Shown piece by piece: positions 1 to 13,300 of a stretch of 64,000 bases of DNA. Numbering within the stretch: position 1 is the first letter of the stretch; each line of letters starts with the position of its first letter. Below the pieces are notes generated by a model, which was given only the letters and a program-made list of their open reading frames with translations, made no database searches and was not told the DNA's origin. The stretch lies in contig NC_085050.1 of the NCBI RefSeq assembly GCF_963662255.1, forward strand, positions 8,427,334 to 8,491,333. Direction: 5' to 3'. This DNA comes from Cinclus cinclus. Taxonomy: Eukaryota > Chordata > Aves > Passeriformes > Cinclidae. A program made the position numbers and the translations under genes.

Positions 1-3000
1 TTACAGCGAATTCCAGCAGATCAAGGTATAAACATTTTTGGAACAATGTCTGCAAGCTCTGCAGTATTCCATCCATACCATGTTGTTTGTTCCACTGCAA
101 AATATGTCATCATTGTGCCTGACACCTCAGAGAGGAGCTCTTGGTTACCCATCGTCTGAGCTGTAACAAACTGCCAAGGAGTGCAGTGCCACCACACAGG
201 CGTTGCAGCTGTCCAGCCTAAACCCACCCACTAAGATACATCTGTCACACGAAAAATTCAAAGTCGTTTGCTTGTTATTGCTTGAGGGTTTTGTTTTGGT
301 TATGGTTTGGTTTTGGGGGAAAAAAATCAACACGGAGTAGGCAAGGAGGATTTTAGCTGGTGAACTGTATCTACAGAAGCTTTTTGATTTTGCACATCAT
401 ACTGCACATCCGCTCACAGCAGCAGGATTGCAAAGGTTCCTGCTGCAGATTGTTGGAGCAACAATCACTCTTTGGAAACACCCTGTCCTAAAGTGTAATT
501 CATTGCTTTAAGCAAATTTGTATTCTGGATTAAGCACAACTTTTGAAGTGCCATGTGAACTTTTATTATAACAAAGTCAGAAGACAGGAATTTGGCACCA
601 GCTTGCTTTCTTTGCCAAGTGCATGTATCTTCTCTCCAGAGGAATGGTAGATTTCATTCTGAGATCTTGTATTCTTAGAAAAGCAGGTCAGAGTGATTAG
701 TTTCCTTCAGCTTTGTTGGATTCAGTACCATAAATATACAAGAAGCTCCTACATGTTTGGGCTACCACTCCTAACAGATTTAAACTTATAATGCAGAAAT
801 TTTCCTAGAAAATTGTTTGTTCATTCTCCTGACCCTGTTTTGAACGAAAAATCCTGACAGACAAGGTAAGCTTCTGGATGTTTAGTGTATTAAATTTGAA
901 ACATCCATCATTAGCAAAATGAGGGAACTTTTATTTCCTATAAATAAATGGTATGATATGGCAAATGTTATAAACAAAGCTGTACAGATCATAAACTATA
1001 CAGGATTTGCAAAAATAGTGCCGCCACATTTATAATATTTTTTTTTTTACCCAGTGCAATTCTTGTGCTGAGAAAACTGGTGCTGTCACAAAGTACAGCA
1101 CTGCTAAAATTTTATTATACCTTTTTTTTTCTGTTGGAGATTAATTTATAATAAGTTATTAAGTGATATATTGTATTTTATGTTTATTTTGTGATAATGT
1201 GGATTTCAAAGAAAAGTGTGATAGAAAAATTAGTTTACTATGCTTTGCACGTGAGTATCTTACTGATTCAGCAGCTTAGCTTATTCAAATCAAATATAAG
1301 CATATCAACTAGCTACTGGCCATGAGTTCAATGTAAAACTACTATTTCTTTATTTTTAAGATATCACTGTGTTTAAGACCAACATGCATTGCATACTGAA
1401 ACACAAACCAGGGGATGTCAGACACTGCAGCTGAGAGTAAACAAGGTAATTCACAGAAGGATTTCAGCCCCATCCCTCCTCTCATCTCTCATCAGCTAAA
1501 ATGCTTTTTTTTTTTCTGGCTGCACATCACTTGTGATGTGACTTTCATATTTGACAAAATAAACATGCATAACTTGTAGGCTGCCTTTTAATGCTTTTTT
1601 CCCTGTCTTGTACAGAGCTGAAATTATTTCAAGTGTAATTACTTAGAACAGACACTAATGCATTTCAATTTGCACTTTGCAAACAGGTTAGTTTGTCTTC
1701 AGAAATGTAATAGTGGAAATTTATACAGCACCCATGGTTAGACACAAGTAAGATTAATGACTCTTGGGGCCAGTGTGTGTGTAAAAGAACTCTAAGCAGC
1801 AGCTTAGAGCACCCAATCTTCATACCATGTTATTAATTTGAATAGCTAAAACTCTGTGAGCTTCTTATGAAATAGCTGACATGAAATAAGCTGACATGTA
1901 GATTTGCAATATTGAAAGAACTGTGAAGAAACACTATACACAAAAAACAAGTGATGAAAGTTAAAAAGAAACCTGAATAACACAACAAAAAGGTATAAAA
2001 ATTTGTATTTATATTATGATGAGATAATGATACAACACAATACTCTGTGTGCTACAGAATGTAGCGAGCGCCATGTACGTGTGTACAAATGAATCTGTAT
2101 AATACAGTAAAATGCATCTCACAGACTATGAACCATTCCTTTGGCTCTGGGACCCAGAGGCTCTGGCACAGAACCCACTTGCTAACACCTTTAGGTAACA
2201 ATTTTACCAGTAAGCAGCAGAAGGCTCTCAGTCAGTGCTTCACTTGCACCACAATTTTATCTTAAACATCCATACTACACAGACCCTTCCAATGCCATAA
2301 ATCCTGTGTAACCAATTTATGCCTCTCGTGAAAAATGAAAGAAAGGAATTCTGAACTTGGGGCACCTTCACTCTGCTTTGCCAATAGGCAAGCCTCTGGT
2401 GGGCCATGCCTCCCCAGGAATCCTTTCCTAGAATTATTTACAATATTTCAGGCGGAGAGAACATCCAAGGTGACCTAATGGTCTTTTCTGTTTCATATAT
2501 CTCCTGCATTTTAATTCTGGATAGCTACGGAACACACTTGGATGTTTTCTTTACAGCTACTAATTAACAACAGTGCATTTAGACAGTCACTTAAGCAAAT
2601 TGGCTCATTTCATTGCTGGCAAAATTAATTTCTGATGTGTTTGCCCCATTAGTATTTGTAGGGAGTACAGCTCTTCCTTAAAGGGTTCCTAAAGGGTTTC
2701 AATTATTCTTCTATCAATTTTGGAAAGTGTAAGTTAATGAATTAAATATCAGCATTGTTACTGGCTCATACCACATAACCAATGGCCTCTACCTCTGTTT
2801 AAAAACAAATTTAACAGATTTATGAGGGAGTAATTTGTTTTGAAGACATTCCTTTATCAGCAGCATCATAAAAAGAAATGTATAAAATTAATATTAATTA
2901 AAAGCTGTGATGATGTGGTTCTTTTCAAAAATGTGTTTCTTTCTACATAGCTGATCTGCAAGGATGAAAAAAATCACCACTAATTACCAGTCTGCCAAAA

Positions 3001-4569
3001 AGTTGGAAAAATGGTGAAATAATCACTTGTCCAGGGGCAGAGACTGCTGTAAGTACTCTAGAAAAAGCAGAAGTACCTGCCTCAGAGCAGATCTGCAGGC
3101 AGAGCCCACACTCGTTACTTCACTTCTTTCTGTTGCCCAGTTCTCCTCTTTTGGCATTTTAAGTTCATCCACTGAAATGGGTTTTGCAAAGTGTACGGTC
3201 AGATGCTCAGAATACTGGTATTTATCACTGTAATTTATTTGTAGATCAATGAGTAACTTTTTTTCTACTTCTATTATTATATGCATGTGGTATAATTGAA
3301 CTCATACTCATCCATGTCAAAAAAATAACACCATTGGAGTCTTAATTCTCTAAGTTAAAATCAAGTTAGATGTGTTAGATTTTAAGTAGTTTTCTTCAAC
3401 TCCAAATGCTATACTAATAAATTAGGATTGAAACTCATCTCTAAACAACACATGGAAAACTGCCCCTCTCAAGGATTTTTGGGAGGCTTTTTTATTCTGT
3501 TATACCTACTAAAACTCACTCTGAACCAAGTTTGTTCTTTGCAGAAGACAATACAGAATCCAGTCTCTGATTAGTAATGTGTTGCAGAGCTTCTACTGCC
3601 AAACCTGCTCTTTTCAGAAGATAAATAAATTAGCTGTAATGGGCCTGGCAGGGTACAAGCTGGGCAGAGAGAGTGGATGTGAAGGAGGATTCACCCTCTG
3701 AATTGCAGCGAAGAATATGCAGAAAGAACTAACAATTTTAGGCTGGTTTCTTTTGTGCCTCCCTCCAGTGATGCCAGAGTGCAGGCACGGAGCAGGAGAA
3801 AGAACTAATCCAGGAGCAATGCAGAGGCATGTATCCTCCGACACCTGCATGCTGCTAGGGAAAAGCCCTTCCTTTCTTCTCCCCCAGGAAACAGGCCAAA
3901 CCTCTACGTCTCCAGAAAAAGACCTCAGCGATGACTTCATCTCTCCAGAGCCCCTTCCACAGAGAAAAAGACCTAGCAGCCCTGTAATCTTGTCCCTACT
4001 CCTTTTCCTCTGTGGTAACTGCAGAGGAAATGGATGAACTGAGCAGTAGCACCTCCTCGCCTGCTAAAAGCACGGTCATGACAACACGGCAGAGCTGTCA
4101 AAGACGTGGAGGGATTTAATCCTGCAGCAAACGCTTTGCTTTTTGCAGTCCCACTGTGGGCACAGGTACACTTGTGCACACGCACAGAGCACACACACAA
4201 GTGCCCGGCTGAGAAAAAATAACACAAATAACACTGATTGCATCCCAAGGTGCTGTGGCTGCAGCAGTGCTGCCCTGGCTGCTCAGCAGCAGGACCTGAA
4301 GGAATGTCAGAGTCCCATGGGACTGCTGGGGACAGCCCAGCCCCCAAACCTGACCCTAGAACTGCCGGGCCATTGCCTCTAACGGGGCTGCTGCTGGCCG
4401 GGGGCTGTGCCTGAAAATTCCACCTTAAATTGGGCTGTGCTTGAGAGAGAATGACACAGGCAGTATGGTGTCATTTTTCTTTACCAGCGTTAATAGCTCC
4501 CAGCTGTAATAACTGAAAAAGTAAAAACAAATAAGCCCTTTTTATTTCCACTCAAGATTATTCGAGTAA
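1..4569. other. 3' flank of MXD4, no gene recognised
   Basis: This stretch is AT-rich and CpG-poor with short homopolymer runs. I found no exon of HAUS3 or POLN, the genes lying beyond MXD4 in human 4p16.3, and no CpG island that could be a neighbour's promoter. A short imperfect tandem duplication lies at 1,867-1,895 (14- and 15-bp units). A CACGTG occurs at 1,248-1,253. The next gene on this side is presumably outside the window. Confidence 0.5.
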
Positions 4570-7199
4570 TTTTTATTGAAAATATAAGATCTACAAAGCC
4601 ATGGATACCCAGCGTGGAAGAACTCATTAAGTTAGCACATTCATCTTTAAAAGGAAAATTTCAGGTTGACCTAAGGTACAATAATGTTCAATTTAAAGTC
4701 TTGTTTTTCCTTCTGTAAGTTTCAAATCTCTTTTCATTAGGAGGTTCTGTGCAAGAGCTGCTTGTCATGAAAGGAAACACTTTACAATCCATGAATGTGT
4801 TCATTATATAATAAATGAACAGCAACAATATACTAGCCTCTTTTTTTTTTCCTGTTAACAGTCGTGTGTTAAAGTAAACTCTTATTTTTTTTTTTCCATG
4901 ATTTGGAAATTAGTTACATATGCACCAAAGGAGCTAGTAATTTCTGCTGCTTGTCAGCTACACACAATGAGTATATTGCTGTGTGCTTTCCCCAACAATG
5001 AGGATTTTAGTAATATGCAAGGTGTATAGAATGCAATACCAAAACCTGCATCACAGAAAATGTTAATTGTTTTCTTATTCAGCTGCCAGAGTTGATAACC
5101 TTAGGCCCCTCCCCAGAGCCAAAGTAGGGGTGGCCATCCATTAGGTTATGTAAATTAAATGTATACGTTTCCTTGTTGGCAAGTTCCAAGCAGTAAGCGA
5201 GAGTGCAAACAAGGATCTGTAAGCTGCCACAAAATGTATTCATATTTCTACTCCGTGTTGTAAGAGCCAAAGGGAGGACACGTATGTCAGATGTTGAAAG
5301 AACAACTGAACCTTTGCTTTTGATCATTATGGTCAGTCTGTCATGAGGTCTTGTATCCGAATGCTAAAAATGGCACCACACTTGGACATCCCATAGCCTT
5401 ACACAGTACGTTTGTGTTTCCCAAGCCACTGAGCGCTGGTCTCACAGAGACCCTGACTTTATAAGCTAACAAAAAATAGATTTGGGTGCTGAAGAATCCA
5501 AGGGAGGGCTCATACAAAGACAATTAACCCTCGCACCAAAACCTAATTTCATGATTTTACTTAAAGCCACACTGAATCAGTTGTGAGAGGGCGAAGATAT
5601 AAATACACCTCTCTGCTTCATCCATAAGAAGGTGGACAACTGACCATTTGAACAGAGGGTCTTGAAACAAAGCTTAGTTGTCCTTTAAACAATGAAAAGG
5701 AGAGGCATACATAAATGGTCACCAAGGCACAATATGACAAAGGTGAAGAGTCCCTGAGACTCTGGTCTGGGTCTGTACCATTCCCCTCCTTATACAAGTA
5801 AATGAGAACATTTAGGAAAATATAATACAAAATCTCTTACAGGAAATATAGACTACACTTGCTAAAATCACTTCCCTAAAAGTGTTTATAGCTTTTTTCT
5901 TTTGTTTTTTTTCAATTTTTTTCTTTTTTTTTCTTCTTTTTTTTTTTCTTTTTTTAAAAGACCTTCTTTAAACAGATAATGCAAAGACTGGTCCATTTTT
6001 TTCTTACCCGGCAAGCCAAGCTCTAATGACTTCACTAAGCAGAAGTTGTATTAAAATACAACTTCATAGTATTGCTACAATTTGGGTAAATATGTTCTGA
6101 ACAGCTTGATGAGTACTAAATAAACTTTGCTGTTTTACAGCATACATTTTTATTTTTTTGCACTTTTTTAAGAATAGAAAATGCAATTATAGTGTGCAAA
6201 AGAAAAAAAAATTAATTATCTTCTAGCTGAATACTGTAATTTTAAGCCATGCCTTCCATAAAAATGTATTGACATGTGTAAATAGAAGAAAAAAAAATAC
6301 AAGCAAACAGAGATTTAATTTCCTTGCAAGGAAAGATTAACTATCACAAACTGGATCACTTGAGCTCTGTATTCTTCAGAGAAAGAAATGAAAGCAACAA
6401 CCCATAAAACCACTGAAATGCTTCAAATGTCATTCATTCCATGGTAACAGGTTAAAACTGCCACGTTGCTTTCTACTGCTCCCGTTAACATGGATAGAAT
6501 GATTTGCTGCTGGTTGGATATTGAATACAAAAAGCAAAAGAAAGTTGAGATCATCCCACATGAAGTCATTATTAGAGCTGGCTTTTCCCCCGTTTTGAAG
6601 TACAGTAGTGACTTGTAAATACGACCTTTTCTAAAGATCATCTGAGATTTGAAGATTTATCTGCCTGCTTCACCCAAACAACTGCTGAAAGAATTTACTC
6701 AGTGGAGCCCGCTATACAGCATTCAAAATGGTTTGGATTTGGTTTTTTTCTTTCATGAAAAAATACCACAAAAAGTAGTTTTAGGGTTTCGTATCTCTGA
6801 ATCACTACCACATTGTAGATTTCATTTATTCTTCAATGTTTGAAAATGGTTTCTGCAAAATCAAAATAAACTATCAAACTCCCTTACGCCATGCTTCCAA
6901 CAGTTTGAATTTAATACTTCTTGAATGGAACGACATAATTTATTTCCTTTAATTTGCAGGATGGCTACATCAAGCTAGCTTTAAGTCACAACTGTACCTA
7001 ACCACAGTTCTCTGCAGCAAACCCATGATTTACAATATCTAATATTGTGGTTACAGTGCAGGGAACCGTGGGGTAAGAAACCTCCATGTCAGAGTATTGT
7101 GGTTGGGGTTTCCCGGAAGAGTGGCAGTTGACACCTCTGGAATATTCATATATAAGTGCTTCAGTCAGATGGTCCTGAGTTGAGCGGGTAACTCAGGCA
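4570..7199 (-). other. MXD4: Probable MXD4 3' UTR (end uncertain)
   Basis: This sequence follows the stop codon with no further recognisable exon and is AT-rich. On the minus strand, AATAAA hexamers occur about 250 nt after the stop (near 6,940), near 6,150 and twice near 4,550-4,575. The last group would give a 3' UTR of about 2.6 kb, close to the roughly 2 kb I expect from mammalian MXD4 mRNAs. Which signal is used cannot be decided here. An A-rich tract on the mRNA strand lies inside (5,892-5,955). Confidence 0.45.
5892..5955. repeat. T-rich low-complexity tract (A-rich in the MXD4 transcript)
   Basis: On the plus strand this is almost pure T with occasional C and G. In the MXD4 message it would be an A-rich stretch of more than 60 nt, within the inferred 3' UTR. 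It could cause internal oligo-dT priming and make 3'-end mapping misleading. Confidence 0.85.
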
Positions 7200-7348
7200 C
7201 TATGAGAGCCTGGCATTCAGTCTGCGGGAATGTGTGTAACCTCCGTCACTCGAACCGCTCTGCAAACTGTAGTGGTCTTCAGCATCACTGGCACTTCCAA
7301 TACTGTCCATTTCACCTGGAGTAAACTCCATTCCTTCAATGTCTACTT
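7200..7348 (-). CDS. MXD4: MXD4 coding exon 6 (C-terminal tail and stop)
   Basis: This part of the terminal exon completes Glu157 and encodes residues 158-205 and the TAG stop at 7202-7200. It contains VDIEGMEF and DHYSLQSG, the strongest paralogue-specific evidence for MXD4. The last residues ([17 protein letters not shown]) diverge from the human C-terminus, accounting for part of the length difference. The acceptor is TTTTCTTTAG. The 3' UTR continues directly leftwards. Confidence 0.95.
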
Positions 7349-10300
7349 CTAAAGAAAACATAAGAAGGCACATTTTCAGAAAGTTGTAGCAGCTAGTCAT
7401 GGGCCAGTGTCAATCAACATTCAGTTGAAACCTGAATCACACTTCAGTTTCGATAATTAACAAAAATTAAGAACTGCCACAGTAATTCCTGAGGAAAGGA
7501 TCATCTTATCCACCTGAGAATTAAAATCCCTTCTGTCCTCAGCCACATAAATATACTGCATGACATTAATACCAAATGCTTTCCCAGAACTGTTCCAACC
7601 TGCACATAGGCACTGATTTAGAAAAAAGCTGTCCCTCAGAGTCTGTCATACTGCAGCACTGCCCACAGTAATTCCAACCATGCAGGTGTTGGCTGGCCAT
7701 GGTGTGACTACCTGTCCCCAGGTAACTACCCCCAGACCAACCACTCAACTCCCCTGGGCCCTGAAATGCCAGCCTGGGTGACTGTTCCACACAGAAAAAC
7801 TTCCAAGTGGGAAAATAAGAAATGGCAACAGCCAGCTTGATGAGCTGTCTTAAATGAGAACCAAATGCAGAGAATCCTTGGTGATCGTAGCACAGAAAAC
7901 GTTTTAATATTTCACAATAAATGATGTGGAAATCATTTATTCTCACAAATGAATTAAGCCAAATAAGATTCTTTTTCCACGAGAAAATATTATGCCAGTC
8001 TTACCAATAATTACACTAAAAATTCAAAACATTAAATGGTAATTGTTTAAAAAACTGGCAAAAAACCACATGCAGGATAAAGAGCTTTAAAAATACACAC
8101 AATATTAACAGCTTCAAAACTGATCAGGAAAAAGACCATTTTTTCAAAGAACGCGAAAAATACGCGTTCATTTTTTACTCTTCAAATCACATTATGGAAT
8201 AATTTTGTCTGGGTTTTGTTGCGAGCTTGATTCTAGTTGTAAATGACATTTCCTTGTTTCCCTAGTCCCCTTTGGGAAGCCCTGGCTCAGTTACCTTGTT
8301 CAGAGTCAGTGGATATTGTTGATCCCATGCTGTCAGTGCGGATTCGCTCCATGCCCTGCACGGATAGCTGCTCCAACCTGCGCTTGAGGTAGCGGTGCTC
8401 CCGCTGTAATTGTTCTTTAATATTTAGAGCTTTTCGGTCCTGTTCTTCCAATTTCTTAAAGGGAGAGAAACACAGTAAGCTGACAGTTTGTACCCATGTC
8501 AAAGCATAAGGAACTTAAGGTCGTCTCATAAACGGTAATTTGAAAGCAATTTAAATATTTAAATTAATTAATATAGAGTTAAAATTAAATTTAAAAGTGC
8601 AGGTTTTTTTTAGTTAGCATTCTGTAGAGGTCAGTACAATTTTAGCAGGCTGAATTTGTTTCACAATAAGATATATGGTTACAGGGGGAAAAATTAACAA
8701 TAATAAAAAAAATAAATCCCTCAGAGACCCTCTTGCCACTAGCAGACATTCCTTGGCTAAGACACAATTACTGTTGCCTTGGTTGTGGGGAATATTTAAA
8801 TCATTTTATCAGGCAAAACCAGCATCATCTTTGCTAACACAAGCACAGTCCAGGTTTCAGTAAGAACACAACACCTCTTTAGATGAGTCTCTTATTTCAC
8901 CGATAACCATAAAGGAAACATCGTGAACTTCTGAATGTTTTCCCTCCTAATGCAGGCCAAAGTTTTAGCATTTAAAAAACTTCATTAACAGTAAGCAACA
9001 TTAATTATATACAGAAGGAGGAATTTACTAACACATCTCTCTAGTTGTGCATTTTTTTTCCTTGAACTTTTGCAGAGCAAGTATGATAATTCTCTGATAT
9101 CACCTACAAAGTCAGTGGTATTAATCCAGAATTTACCAGAAAACAGCCTGTAAAAGGAGCCTTCCACATATCTACCTAAGATCTCCCCTCTGGCAGAATA
9201 AAAGCAGGTATTAATTTTGCAAACAAAAAGAATACTTCACTCAGTAAAATGTGCTGCACTGTTGGTCCAAATGCAGTAACAGGAATCTTTTAGTATTTGA
9301 AGTGAGCCCTCTTCCAAATCACTGGTGGCCATTTTAAAAAACTGACTATATAATTAGGGAAAAAAAAATTTAAAGAGTATGATGGGATTAAAAGCATGAA
9401 AGATACACAAATCAAAACACCTTTTATTATTAAAAAATTATCTATCTAATGCAGTAAATTACAGGTTGTAGCAGTAAAAGCACTTATAAGAGAGAGCAGA
9501 CTTCTCTGTGAGCTGTGTTTACACAATCACTGAGATTAGGAGATGTGCAGGGAATGAATACAGCTGCTCCTTCAGCTACAGCTGAAGATTCCTCCCTGCC
9601 TCTGAATGAACCTAGGCTTGGTTTTCTGAAGAGAGCAGGCTGGGACAGTGCACAGCAAAACACAAGCAAAACCCTTTCAGAGATTTTGCTGTTCCCATGT
9701 AAGCCTGAAATAAAAGTGTTTGAAGAAATAACTGACATTCTTGAGTGGGGCAGTTTCCTTGCTCAGTGAAATCTACCTTCTTCCACCACATTTTCAGCCC
9801 CCTCCCAGGCAATATACTCTGTAGATAATCATCACAGGTGGATACACAATGTTATCATAGGAAAAGGGGTTGGTGCATCCATGTACAGAACAAACCAAAT
9901 GTGCCCAATTGATCAGGCTTCCTTTTCCTGTATTTTCCTGGCTGCAATCCCGAACTCTAACAACTATTTTAGGAAAGAAGAACTCAGTGATTCATATCCA
10001 GGAGACTCAAAACCGTCCGGTCTTTCAGAGCAATTTCACTATCTGGGGGGTGTGCGTGTGTGTAAAGTCCAGAACTAATGACTGTGTTCAAATGCCAGCC
10101 GGACATGGGCAAGCTCTGGCAGGGTGGGGAGAGAGCTAACCTGACAAGGGGGAGCAATTAAATGCTAACCCAGTTAGGGCAGGTTCAGTTAAAATCTTAA
10201 AAAGGAAGTTAAACTTCAGTCTCAGTTTTCAGAAAACGAGTACTTGGTGCTGTGCAAGACGGATCTGGAAAGAATCTGTTCCCAGCTTTTTTTATCAGCA

Positions 10301-13300
10301 GCTGAAATGGTAACTACAGGGCTAATCTCGCACACTTGCCACTTGTAAAAACAGTTTTTCAATTTGTATGCATAAGCCCATGATAGGGGGGCAGCCCAAG
10401 ACAAAAACCACATGCAGTGCCTTTCATGCATGTTAGCCTGAATTATAAACAAGAGGCCAAAATCTCAAATGGTAAAAACAGGGGTTGCCCAGCTGGAGTA
10501 AATGTGCTTAGAAGTGCTGAAAAACTAGCTCTGTAAACTTGTTCACGAGAATGGTTTTGCTTAAACTAATCTTTATTTCTTCATAAGAATCACACCCATT
10601 TCTGTAACTGCAGTGAATCTTAAAGCTGTGCATCAGCAGGCTGTTCTCCAAAATATTCCAAGATTACTGGCAATGTTCATTTTTGCCTGACACTTTTCTT
10701 GACCTGTTTCTCTGTAACACTGAAAAAATGCCAGATGAGTAATTATAGTCCTGGACACAGAAGCAGAAACCTGTTCTTTAACTTTTACATTTGAATACCT
10801 CTTTGTCTTATTACTGCATATAACCCTGTTCCCTGAAAACAATGACAGTGAAAATCAGAGTGAAGGTGTCTTTAGAGAGAGGAGGCCTGAGGAATAATCT
10901 CCTTTGAATTACCTGTGCAAATGTAGAACCTGCACTGCTGCTGGATCACAGGTGAGATTTGAGGCTGTTTTTTGTTTTAAACTTGTAACAAAGGGAGCAC
11001 CAACTAGCAGGAGATTGCATTTAAATTTTTGTTTCATTTAAATGAGAATCCGGTCAACAATGTGTTGATGGGGATAAGGCTCACTAATAGATATGATCTT
11101 TTGGAGTCCATTATGTTTTTTTCATCACAAATGGATTTGGCTTTTTACATTTAAAACAATGCAGTACAATGCTATTTTGCTCAGTTCTTAAAAAAATAAA
11201 TATATTAATGAAAGAACAGCTTTGACAGATTTTTTTAAAACTATAGTGTAAATCATTAAATACACTAGTTAGTAACTAAGCAAAAATCACAAAATCACTG
11301 TTTTTATATATCTGAGATGCTAAATTGCAAACCAGTAAACTTTTGACACTGACTGAAATCCCTGCAAGTAATAAAGGCCAATTAAATCCAGAAGATTGGA
11401 CATATGGATATGGATTTTGTGTGAAAATTTGTTTCCTCTCTATGGATACACATTCTGGAAGATTCTCCCTTAAAAGAAGTAAGAACATGGATGAATGTTT
11501 TTACCTTGATATGCATCTTAGCTCTTTTCAACAGACTTAGAGTGGTGTGTCTGGTGCTGTCCGGCCCGAGAGGCACAAGCTGTTTTAGCTGTTCCAAATA
11601 TAGCCGGAGTTTAGCCCGCCTGCAATCATTAAAAACGAAGAGCGTTGTAGTGGAGTTGCACCCGAACAGAATATCCTATATGCAAACACCATCTGTTTGC
11701 AGGATCTCTGTGCAGAACTCGAGTCAACGGTGGCTTCCTTTCCCCTCCCTTTGGCAAAGTTTCAGACTGAAAGGTCACTTGAAACGCAGTAATGCTGCTT
11801 GGCACACTCAGACAGGAGGCTCGTACCTGTATTCCAAAGCAGTTTGCTCAGCCTGGTTATTCCCATCTTAAGCAAAGGGGAGAATGCTCAGAGATCTGAG
11901 ACATCCAGGCAAGGCTGCACACTCAGCCTATGGCTGGGTAAGGAAAAAAACTGGGATTTTGCTCCAGTGTAGTGATTTCTGCAGGCACAGACAGAGCTGT
12001 GGGCAGCTGCAGACCCTGATCCCCCTCTCCCCATTCCCAGTCCTGCCTGCTGCAATAGGACACACTCCAGCTATGCAAGCCGAGGGCATCCATGCAGCTC
12101 TTGACAGCTCTGAGCTGTTTCCAGCCATGGTTTATCAATGTATTTCAACAGGGAGGTCCTGATGCCCCTTCTCCTCCCTTCTACTGACCCACAGTCCCCG
12201 CAGAAGGAGACATTCTTCCTCTCACAGTACAGTGTTCATTATAAACACACAAGAAAAAACACTTCCAGCCATATTCCTCAACAACAGGCCCTGCTTCCTG
12301 TTACTCCCTTGCAAGTATCACTACTGCTGCTCTCAACAATCTCTCCTGTACTACTGCCATTAATCTATCAGTAAAAAAAGGATGAACACAGTACTATTTC
12401 TACAAATGTTTTTTCAACTAGAAAGCAGCTGGCAATTCAACAGTCCATGAAACAGTTGCTTGACCTATCTAAAACAAGGCAGTGGCCAACCAAAGAACCA
12501 TGTATTTGTACAGTTCCATCCTAAACAAAATCTCTCCAGGTTTTAATTCACAGCCCTTGAACAGGAATCCACACGGTTCTGCAATGAGATGAAAATGGAT
12601 GTGGAAGTGCTTCCATGAATGACTACTGTTCTCCTTTCTTACAGCCTGTTACAGGCTGATGAGCAAAGCCATGACCTGGAGCCAACATGGCCCTCACAGC
12701 TGCAAGGATAACTGAAGCAGATCACAAGTGTGAGGTGTATAATTATCTTTTTCAAATTTGCTCGATGCATGAAGGAAAAAAATACTGCAGGGAATTCAAC
12801 ACTTTTGGTCAAGAAGGGACTTTCTTCTGAACAATGAGTTCAGAACCACAGCCCAGCATCAGTGCTGAAACGCAGCTGAAGAGAATTTAACATGCACCAA
12901 ATGGCAAATTACATGTGTGTAATTGGAATGATTGGTGCAATGTGAAAACAACCTGAGAATTAATGGTGAAAAAAATGAAAGCAAAAGTAGAATCTAATAC
13001 AGAACAGTAATGACTACATACTCACACATTTAGTTCTGTCCTCCTATAAATCAGCAGTGTACTAGGTAAGAAATCACAAAGCATTTCCATAAAATTTTAA
13101 TTTTTTCTTCAAGCCACTTAGGGAAAAAGGATTTTTGGTGAAAATGTGATTCACAAGAGAAAACTGATGACAGACTTTTAGTTTAGGCCTGGGGTTTGTT
13201 TCTAAATACAAGGCTTAAAAACTTAAGCATCTGAATCCTTTTATTTAAACAACACCCACAAAGACTGGCCTAAGTATTCACAAGAACAGCCCCATCAGAT

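Noticed and set aside
3023..3286. Open frames on both strands at 3.0-3.3 kb as an exon of a neighbouring gene
   Set aside because: No flanking splice signals matched a known neighbour protein, and HAUS3 and POLN sequences are not recognisable.
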